A stretch of DNA of 64,000 bases, taken from Dichotomocladium elegans. Taxonomy: Eukaryota > Mucoromycota > Mucoromycetes > Mucorales > Lichtheimiaceae. Each line of letters begins with the position of its first letter. The first letter of the stretch is position 1. Shown one piece after another: positions 56,260-64,000 of this stretch. The DNA is taken from positions 1,426,001 through 1,490,000 of the forward strand of contig JAIXMN010000006.1 in assembly GCA_025716815.1 (NCBI GenBank), in the 5' to 3' direction. Both the position numbers and the translations under genes were made by a program. The notes under the pieces are model-generated. The model did no database searches. It saw nothing but the letters and a program-made list of their open reading frames with translations, and had not been told where the DNA came from.

Positions 56260-56430
56260 CGCAGCGTGGGGGATGGGGGAATGGCCACGACCAAATTCCG
56301 GCCAGTCGGGGGTAGTTTTGGTTACATCGCAATGATTGGCCACACTCACGTAATCTCAAATCTCCCACACACCGCTGGTCGTCGCCTGAACGCAGTTCTT
56401 TCGCACTTTACTCTCTTCCCCACAACGACC

Positions 56431-57088
56431 ATGTCCTCCCCTCACAAGCTTTGCATGATACCCGGTAAGCTCATCAACACGCAATAGAGAGGGATTGGGT
56501 CTTGTACGCGAAGAGTATTCGTAAGGACAGGTGCTGACACATTATCTTCGTATCCTTTGCTCTCCTTTCGTGCGTTTCATCAGGCCCGATTGAGTTCCAC
56601 GAGGACGTCTTGACAGCCATGGCCACTCCTGCCACGTCACACGTCGACCCCGTCTTTGTGCCTGTCTTTGGCGAATCTATTGAGATGGTCCGTAAGGTTC
56701 TGTTGTCGGAGAAGGCTCAGCCTTTCATCACCTCCGGTTCAGGAACCCTTGGCTGGGACATGATGGTCAACCTCATCGAAGCCGGTGACGAGGTATTGGT
56801 CATCAACACGGGTTATTTCGGCGACCACTTTGCCGAATGGTAAGACTTTCTTTCGGTATCAAGATCGACTAGATGCTTATTTACTTGTTCTTTTTTTACT
56901 CGCTGGGCTTATAGCCTTGAGGTTTATGGTGCAAAGGCAACGCATCTCCGCGCTGAAGTTGGCTCCCGTCCCTCTAACGAGGAGATCAAGAAGGCGGTGT
57001 CTGCAAAGAAGTACAAGATGGTCACCGTTACCCACGTTGATACTTCGTAAGTATGAGAAGATAAGCAGAAACGCGATGCAGCAGCATG

Positions 57089-57148
<60 letters not shown>

Positions 57149-58050
57149 CTCTCATTTCAGGGGTTTTGTTTTTTGCTTATGCGTTTATATTTTGGGACGT
57201 AGGACCGGCGTGCTTTCGGACATTAAGGCCGTTGCTGAGATCGTCAAGGCAGCATCGCCTGATACTTTGGTTGTGGTTGACGGTGTGTGCTCTGTTGGAT
57301 CCGAGGAGATTCGCTTCGACGAGTGGAATCTGGACATCGTCATCACTGGCTCCCAGAAGGGTCTTGGTGTTCCTCCTGGCCTGTCGATCGTCATCGCGAG
57401 TCCTTATGCCATCCAGGTCTTCCAAAACCGGAAGACTCCTGTCACGTCCTACTATTCCAACTGGACCAAGTGGCTCCCCAGTAAGTCGAAGCGAAAGAAA
57501 GAACCAAAGGATCGGGTTTAACGAAGATGACCATAGTTATGCAGGCTTACGAAGCTCGCCGACCTGCCTACTTCGCGACGCCTGCTGTGCAGCTGATTTA
57601 TGCTCTGCATGCCTCCCTGAAGCAGATCACGAGCCGACCCATGGAGGAGCGTTTCCGCAAGCATCTCCAGGTCGCGTCCAAGTTCAGACAGACAGTCAAG
57701 AACCTGGGTCTGAAGACTGTCGCCCAGTCAGAGGAGGTTTCTGCTAACGGCATGACTGCAGTGTGGCTCCCTGAAGGAGTCACTCTTCCTCAGCTTGTCC
57801 CTGCACTGGCTGCTAAGGGAGTACAAATTGCCGGCGGTCTGCACAAGGATTGTGCGACCAAGTATTTCAGAATCGGGTAAGAATACTTTCTGACATGCGA
57901 TTCAAGTCGAAGGGCTGAAACACTCAATCCATATCGATTATATTTAGCCATATGGGTATCTCTGTCATGGAGGATGATCGCAAGCACATTGATAAGGTGG
58001 TTGATGCATTGACAACGTCACTCAGCGATCTTGGTTACCGCCAGGCGTAA
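56431..58050 (+). CDS. AGX1: Alanine--glyoxylate (serine--pyruvate) aminotransferase
   Basis: Start MSSPHKLCMIPGPIEFHEDV (first intron splits CMIPG). Then SHVDPVFVPVFGESIEMVRK, FITSGSGTLGWDMMVNLIEA, GDEVLVINTGYFGDHFAEW, an exon with KKYKMVTVTHVDTSTGVLSD, VVDGVCSVGSEEIRFDEWNL and DIVITGSQKGLGVPPGLSIV. K in SQKG is the PLP lysine of the class-V fold. Later exons give RRPAYFATPAVQLIYALHAS, GMTAVWLPEGVTLPQLVPAL and HMGISVMEDDRKHIDKVVDA ending YRQA. About 390 residues; no N-terminal targeting signal or C-terminal SKL is seen. It transfers amino groups to glyoxylate, making glycine and removing toxic glyoxylate. One intron carries a (TG)n microsatellite. Confidence 0.94.
57094..57147. repeat. (TG)n microsatellite inside an intron
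   Basis: More than 25 TG units within an intron of the aminotransferase gene; probably length-polymorphic. Confidence 0.9.
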
Positions 58051-58306
58051 GAGTGGCACTCGAAGGGCGATCATGATACAACGCAGGAGCAAGTACCGTA
58101 GTCATCCAATAAGGATATATTATCAGCAAAAGAGACCATCCCTATTAGAAATGTCAACAACAATAATATATCAACAGAGTTTCTCGCTTTGCCGATTACT
58201 TTTTTATTTTACCCCCGCAAACATTACGATCCTGAACAGTACGGAAGTGTTTTGAACCCTTGAAACAACTAACTAGCTCGACCATTAAAAACCTGTCATA
58301 TCGATG

Positions 58307-58314
58307 TATATAAA
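58307..58314 (+). promoter_or_regulatory. TATA box of the MFS transporter gene
   Basis: TATATAAA. It lies 79 bp before ATG 58386 but only 28 bp before the alternative ATG at 58335, so it favours 58386 as the start. Confidence 0.55.
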
Positions 58315-58385
58315 GGCTTCATCTTGGTCTGTCTGTGATCCTGCATACTTTGTGCCTTTCTTTCTGTTTCTTTCAAGAACGCAAT

Positions 58386-59942
58386 ATGTATTTTTTTTGC
58401 AAGCTTCTATACATAACTGTTTTTGCCCTCTTATCCGCCGCGCCACCGTACCTCCCACTGTACTACCACAATGTTCTCAAGTTTTCATCCGATCAAATCG
58501 GGTTCGTCATTGCTGTCGCCCCTTTCATCGAGTCTACTGCTTGCCCTGTCTGGGCCATTCTCGTCGATAAACGACCTCGACTTCATGGCCCTGTTATGAT
58601 TTTTACGAGCTGTGTTGGCGGCTTGGCTGTGCTGTCTATTATGGGCATTGGACACTATGTCCAGCAGCATTCTAGCGGGTCGCCCGGAGATGGCAGTGCC
58701 CCTGTTGATAACCGGACGGTCGTCATGGCTACATGCACCCTAGCGCTTGCAGTTGCATTCTTCACACTCCCCAATACGGCCCTCGTTGACAGTGCGGTCA
58801 TGAAGATTCTCGGTCCAAACAAAATTCTCTACGGTAAGCCGGAAACCTTGTTATTTTTTGTTGTTTTCTCGGATTTGCCTTTCTCGGATATCTCATTGTT
58901 ATAACTGCACCAAACAGGCGAGCAGCGTCTCTGGGGCTCTATATCCACCGGAATGACCGTTCTGCTTGTCGGATATCTCATCTCGATCACTGGTAATCTA
59001 GATGTAATGTTCTATGTATCTGGTATATCCGTCTTATCCTTCATGTGCGTTGCCACCATGACAAACTCCCAAACGGCCGCCGCAATGAGCCAGCATGAAG
59101 ACGAACGAACCGCACTGCTGAGAGCCCCCTCTGTAGCAACGAATATATACAACAAGGACGACGATGGTTTGGAATCCTTTACGCAATTAAAGCTCACGGG
59201 CTCCATCCTGTCTCGTGCTCGTACACTTCGAGAAGAGGCGAATGATGCGCTAGAGCATGCCAGTGTAAACCTCGGCCTGGCGGTCGGCCGAGTGCTGTCA
59301 GTAGAACACTCCTCGGTGATATTGGCTTCTGAAGACGATGAGGTTCCTTCTCGTGCCTCACTCACTTCGCCACGCGTGCTCTGTTATCTCGTCACCATCC
59401 TGCTCTTTGGTGTTGTCCTTTCTCTGATTGTCAACTTTTTGTTTCTCTTTCTCAACGAAGACTTGCACATGCCAGCCAGCATGATCGGCTGGACAGGTCC
59501 GCTTGGAGCCATCACGGAGCTGCTCTGCTTCTGCTTCGCCAAGCAGCTGGCCGAGCGCTATGGAGTGACCAGACTCGTTATTAGCGCTCACCTGATTATC
59601 ATCTTCCGGTGCATTGCCTATACATTGCTGGTTCCCGACTCGACGTTCAGCTTTATTGCCGCTCTCCTCCTTCAGATGTGCCACGGCATAGGCTTTGCGA
59701 TCTTCTGGAGTATCTCTGTAAGCGAAATGGACAGCTTTTTCCCACCAGAGCAGCGCGCTGTCGCTCAGGGCGTTCTGGGTGCCCTTCATAACGGTCTCGG
59801 GACAGGGCTCGGCGCGCTCATCGGGGGCTACATCGATGCTTATCTCGGCAGCCTTTGGTTGTTTCGGTTGGCAGCTATTCTGTGCGCGCTAAGCATAACC
59901 GTTTTTAGTATCGGGCGCCTGCCGCGTTTCGAACAACCTTAA
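58386..59942 (+). CDS. Major facilitator superfamily transporter (MFS_1-like/MFSD6-type)
   Basis: Two exons, 58386-58833 and 58918-59942, GT-AG, in frame. 490 residues, with about 12 membrane segments: FCKLLYITVFALLSAAPPYL, PLYYHNVLKFSSDQIGFVIA, PVWAILVDKRPRLHGPV (a loop 2-3 motif), VMATCTLALAVAFFTLPN. Then GEQRLWGSISTGMTVLLVGY, a large cytoplasmic acidic loop (about 230-330), LLFGVVLSLIVNFLFLFLNE, ALLLQMCHGIGFAIFWSISV, FFPPEQRAVAQGVLGALHNG and LGTGLGALIGGYIDAYLGSL. GxxLxGxxYNGxG-type regions resemble the LacY-like MFS_1 associated family. Substrate not predictable. Probably plasma or organelle membrane. Confidence 0.85.
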
Positions 59943-60373
59943 AAAAAGGTCTAACTTGTATCATTACTAGAATTCCCCCAACCCAATGTGAGCATTCCAC
60001 AAATAGTCATTTGTATGAACCATACTACAGTTCAATATATATATATATATATAAAAGAAAAGTTAAGAGTCGCAGTCATTAAAAAAGGTATATCTCATCA
60101 ATGACACACAAGAGGAGGGGAGAGGGAACGATTATCACCAACTTCAACAAACATGGAAGAGATAAGAAACTATGATTCATGTGTGTGATATTTTATTTTC
60201 CAAAAAAAAAAAAGGAGAGAGGAAAGACGTGGTGGCAGATAACCGTGTTTTTTAGGTAACTGTGACGCGAAAACCCCGCGCGATGGAGATAAATTTCGCA
60301 GCGCACCAAAGGTGTAAAAAAAAAGGGCGTGGCATAAGCGCGAACTGTGCATTGCATATTCCTTTCTTCTACA
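59943..60373. other. Intergenic with an AT microsatellite
   Basis: (AT)n at 60035-60053 and an A-run near 60201. GATAAATTTCGCAGCG near 60286 resembles the transposon-end-like motif elsewhere but is short. No gene. Confidence 0.5.
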
Positions 60374-62352
60374 ATGCTCCCTGAACAAGTACTCGACAAA
60401 AGCGGCCCGCTCGCACGTGTGTGGATAGCATCCCATTGGGAGCGCAAGATCTCAAAGTCCCAATTCTTGCAGACGAACCTTGAGAAAACAATTGGTGTGT
60501 ATTTCTACAATCTCTAACAATATGTTCCTGACCAACTGCTGACATGGGTGCTCAGATGCCATCACAACAACTCAGGATGTGCCTATGGCATTACGTGTCC
60601 AAGGACAATTGTTGCTTGGCGTTGTCCGCATTTATTCACGCAAAACACGCTACTTGTTGGAGGACTGCAATGAAGCACTTGATAAGATCAAAATGGTCAG
60701 CTTTACATTCACTTGTCACAACCCATTGCACGCATGGGGTTATGTCTCCATAGCTCTCGATCTCACACAGCGATATCTGCCGTAGGCTTTCAAAAAGGGA
60801 AATGTTAATATGCCAGATATTCAGCACACAACTGCCAGCAAGAAGAGTATTACTCTACCTGACCGATTGACAGAATTTGAAGTGCTCATGGCCGATGAGC
60901 CTCTCATCGAGATGTAAAGCCGGAAAAACATACTGCAATCTCTTTTATCATTATTGCTGACGAATGGATCACATAGCGACATGGACGCCAGCGATCCGAT
61001 CCTAGACAGTCTTTCGCAGATGGCTTCATCGCAAGACATTACTCTCAGCGACGTTTCTTTTGCATGGGATTTTCATCAAAATCCAATGCTCGATACAGAA
61101 CAAGGGCGCGCACTAGATGAAGCTGAGAACGCTCGAGTTGAAGACTTTGACATGGAAAGCGTCGAACAGGGCCGTCGCGACGCAGAGGGGGCACTGGACG
61201 CCATGAACACAGATATTGGTGAAATCGATAATCCGTTGGCAAAGGGACGATATGAGGACAAGAACAACATGCTTGACTTTGATGACTTTGAATTTGATGA
61301 CGACTTTGGGCACATTGCACAACCGAATGCAATGGAGGAGGAGTTCCAAGCGCCTCAATCCCCTGATATGGTGAGCTCGCTCAATCAATCAGGTATAAAA
61401 TAGGGACGGACAGGTGCATAAAAGGCCAAAAAGAATAATATACCTGACATATTATAAACCCTTTAGGGCTGATGCGCGATGAAGACTTTGCGATGTTCGA
61501 CACGGCACAACTCGAGGCGGTTCAACCGCCTCGTCGTCGGCGCCGGCGATTGGTGGTTGATCTCGTTACAGAAATCCCCCACGATCAGTTACGGCAAAAC
61601 GTTCAAGATACCTCGAGCATTGTTGACCTCGTGAGTTTAGTGGGGGGAGGGGGTTATGAGTGGGTGCAAAGAACAATTCTAATTGCAGTACGCGCCTTAG
61701 AACGCAAATATTCGTAAGCGTGGTCTAGCCACCTCAAAACTGGACTGGAAGAAGCCGGTTGCATGCTCTCCAGGCACAGCACTTAACGCTCTCTATTCAC
61801 GACTGAGCACACGACGACGAACCGCCCCGACGAAAACCTCACTGGCTGCTGCGGATGATATCCTGGGATTCGATTCGCCTCATCGCGATGAAGGCGCGGT
61901 GGGCATCGATAACGGCTTTGACTTTGATGATTTTGAGGTAAGGACAAATAATCGTTGCACTCCTATGATGTTCCTCTTGTCAACCAAGTACATCTGGCTT
62001 CTAGTTCGACGACACACCTCTTCCAGCAGCGGATCAACAAGACGATCAGCAGCAGCAACTGGAGCAGCAAGATGGCGGAGTCGCGCCAGAAAGAGATACT
62101 ACGATGTCCACACAAAGTAGCCAGTCTGCTAGCATGGGGCAAAAGGCTCACGAAACACTCGAATTGATTCAAGCCAAGACACAGTCTGTCAGTGGTCCAC
62201 TCAGTAACTATGGTGTATCTTTCGGTGATCTAGAGGCGACAACAAGAGCAGAAGCTGCGCGTCGATTCTACGACATCTTGCTGCTTACTACAAAGAACAT
62301 GGTCAAGGTGAAACAGACCCACGCCTTCGGTGAGATATTGATCCGCTGTTAG
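60374..62352 (+). CDS. RAD21: Cohesin kleisin subunit Rad21/Scc1
   Basis: About 8 exons. The N-terminal domain that binds Smc3 reads [40 protein letters not shown], then [40 protein letters not shown]. The middle is acidic, with [14 protein letters not shown] (about residues 187-200), matching the yeast Scc1 separase site [15 protein letters not shown] just before may be a second Exx[21 protein letters not shown] follows. The C-terminal winged helix that binds Smc1 is [41 protein letters not shown]|gtaaag splice joins EPLIEI to [10 protein letters not shown]. Shorter than many Rad21 proteins. The kleisin closes the cohesin ring that holds sister chromatids. Confidence 0.94.
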
Positions 62353-62412
62353 CTTTATTGTGTACACATAAAAAGTGATATCGGTTCCAAGAGAAAAGGA
62401 AAAGCGAGCTTT

Positions 62413-62832
62413 TTATTGCTTTGTGATATGTACTATGAAAAAAAAATGTATGAGAAAGCATGCTTGAGGCGAAAATAATCTACAGTTACCTTCCGAGTCT
62501 TGTTCCATGAAGTCAACATAATCCTTATGTTTAAACGTCGAAACAGAATCAGTAGGAAGCGAGATAATGAGAGCCTTGAGTCCGTAACGAATCACTGAGA
62601 GAACTTCTCCGCCGTCTGATTCAACATCGGCCTTGGCTGTTGCGATTTTATCCTCGGTGACGGGTTCCTTCAACACCATAATGTAATCCTTGTATCCCGC
62701 TATAATAGACACATTGTATATGATTTATATTCTTGTAATTCATAATCCTAATTTTTCTGGCTTACGTTTCGCTGCATTGGCCAATACGACAAAGAGCAAG
62801 GCGATCAGAAGGGTAAAGAATCGAAGTTGCAT
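62413..62832 (-). CDS. Small secreted I9-type (subtilisin propeptide-like) protease inhibitor
   Basis: Start MQLRFFTLLIALLFVVLANA (signal peptide). Intron, then GYKDYIMVLKEPVTEDKIAT, AKADVESDGGEVLSVIRYGL, KALIISLPTDSVSTFKHKDY and VDFMEQDSE. A second intron of about 57 nt (gtaact...catag) gives the end VHITKQ, the typical I9 finish; reading through instead gives a long hydrophobic tail. About 98 residues. I9 domains are prodomains of subtilisins, but stand-alone ones (Pbi2, oyster-mushroom inhibitor) inhibit serine proteases. With a signal peptide it would act in the secretory path or outside the cell. Role inferred. Confidence 0.82.
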
Positions 62833-63872
62833 TGTGAATAATTTAAAAATGAGGAAGAGAGATAGAGGGGCGAAGTGACGCTAGTAGTTTCTTCTATGTG
62901 TTTAAACGCATGACTCCGCCTCGCTCTCCGCAGGTGGCACCCCCAGACATTTGATGTTGAAAAAAAAATCATACGTGGCACGTGGACGCCAAGATGTCTC
63001 TGCAGTTGCGACATTACGCGACAAGGGAAATACAAAGTTGAGCTTGGGGAGTAGTCTATTCTTCTTTCTAGGTGCTTGGATAAGGTTTATATTCTTGGGG
63101 AAGGGGAACATCGCATGGCTGGTGATGATGATGGAGACTCAACTGTTGATGTGGATATCCAGCGAAAAAGACCCATTCCTAACCTCCTTGAAGGCCATGA
63201 ACATCTATCTGCTATTGTCAAATGGCTTATTTATGACTATCAGCATGCATCCGTTCTCTGCATGATCTCATGTTCTTGCATTTTCCAACTAGTTCATTTT
63301 TAGGCGGCAGAGAAGAAAAAAAAAAGCCAAGCGATCCTTGTGTGAGAGATGTAGTCCGCTATTTTATTCTCTTTCACTATTAAACATTGAGCACATTTGT
63401 CTTCCCCTCTGGGTATGATAAAGTATAGCTGAGCACTCGGGAGATCCTCGAAGAACATGTTTTCGCTATGCAATCAGTTATCCATTCTTCAAGCATCCTC
63501 CGAAACTGACCAACGTTTTCCAAATAAGGTACTCCTCTCTCAAAACGTCCCCTTAGTTAGCCATGGCCAGCAGATCCTTACTGATTTGGTGGTCCTGTGG
63601 CTATTTAAGCCTCAACTGTTAACGACTTACGATTGATCTATCAATTGCCAATTGTTTGACGTAATGGTGGTGGGTATAAAACAGAGTCTCTTCCTTTTGA
63701 TATGGTTGGCTCTGTTCCCCCCCCCATCATCTCAAGGAAGAAAAGCCGTAGGCGGAGCCATACCAGATGTGCGGGGCACAAGTGGGGCGTTTGTATCACC
63801 CATATCGACCGACACACTTTCTTTTGCCTTTGAACATCTCTCTCCATTATTTATTTTGTGAATTGTATATGC
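62833..63872. other. Intergenic with a coding-like fragment
   Basis: A plus-strand frame at 63076-63303 has the patch AGDDDGDSTVDVDIQRKRPI, PNLLEGHEHLSAIVKWLIYD, then breaks up. It is coherent but short and may be a relic of a mobile element or a gene fragment. No other gene. Confidence 0.35.
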
Positions 63873-64000
63873 ATGGAAATTATGGCCGGCAACTACAATC
63901 TCAAGAATCCTGGTAAATGTGCACCGATTGTGCATTTATGGAGGTAGCTAATCAAAGATCAACAACGTTAGCCGTGAAACGGATTATGCAAGAGGCGAAA
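63873..64000 (+). CDS. Ubiquitin-conjugating enzyme E2, UBC6/UBE2J type (5' end only, partial)
   Basis: Exon 1 63873-63912 gives MEIMAGNYNLKNP; the second ATG at 63882 (MAGNYNLKNP) fits the family start better. A GT-AG intron at 63913-63971 leads to exon 2 (63972-64000), AVKRIMQEAK, which continues past the window edge. YNLKNPAVKRIMQEAK is the conserved opening of UBC6/UBE2J enzymes, tail-anchored ER E2s that ubiquitinate misfolded proteins. The catalytic Cys lies outside the window. Confidence 0.82.

Noticed and set aside
57099..57155. Cys/Val repeat peptide
   Set aside because: Translation of the intronic (TG)n microsatellite.
58335..58385. Earlier ATG for the MFS transporter
   Set aside because: It lies only 28 bp after the TATA box, near the expected transcription start; 58386 starts directly at the first membrane helix.

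Overview
The window reads as nuclear DNA of an early-diverging filamentous fungus, most likely Mucoromycota (Mucorales-like). This is an inference. The genes carry many short GT-AG introns (mostly about 45-100 nt). The histones are fungal (H2A ends in SQEL, H3 in RGERS). There are Kre9-like wall proteins, several Tc1/mariner relics and an intact two-ORF LINE. I see no plasmid, phage, CRISPR or bacterial operon. All exon borders below were read by eye from splice signals and family conservation.

Layout. 1-9.1 kb: the 3' end of an unknown gene, a secreted Kre9/Knh1-like protein, a 3 kb gene-poor stretch, a small Myb/SANT protein whose first coding exon is only 7 nt, an AIG2-like/gamma-glutamylcyclotransferase-fold protein, and a flippase-kinase-type AGC kinase. 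9.1-20.4 kb: a UBXN4-like UBX protein, linker histone H1, decayed Tc1/mariner transposons and mitochondrial ribosomal protein uL4m. 20.44-25.83 kb: a full-length LINE whose 16-bp target-site duplication is exactly nucleotides 1-16 of a tRNA-Thr(AGT) gene. This is the most interesting object in the window. 25.9-32 kb: transposon relics and empty sequence around a DNAJC17-like spliceosomal co-chaperone. 32-34 kb: an RBM5/RBM10-like RNA-binding protein.

34.1-39.5 kb holds a mirror-symmetric core histone cluster, H2B<- ->H2A, H3<- ->H4, H2A<- ->H2B. The two H2A genes encode the same protein, and the two H2B cores are nearly identical in DNA while their 5' ends differ (one spliced, one intronless). 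H1 lies about 20 kb away. 39.8-47.9 kb: a second, unrelated Myb/SANT-like protein, another Tc1 relic, a 1-Cys peroxiredoxin, a small Thr-rich protein and a membrane-anchored FKBP.

47.9-64 kb is gene-dense: ADE2 (purine synthesis) with a TGACTCA site upstream; an unrecognised multi-pass membrane protein that overlaps a NR2C2AP homologue tail to tail by 4 bp; an SDF2-like MIR protein with a probable GC-AG intron; mitochondrial ribosomal protein mL44; alanine-glyoxylate aminotransferase; an MFS transporter; cohesin RAD21 with a yeast-like separase site; a small secreted I9-type inhibitor; and, cut by the window edge, the first two exons of a UBC6/UBE2J-type E2 enzyme.

The genes are mostly unrelated housekeeping functions. 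The functional groupings I can see are the histone cluster (with H1), the two mitochondrial ribosomal proteins, and several ER or secretory proteins (FKBP, SDF2-like, UBX, UBE2J).
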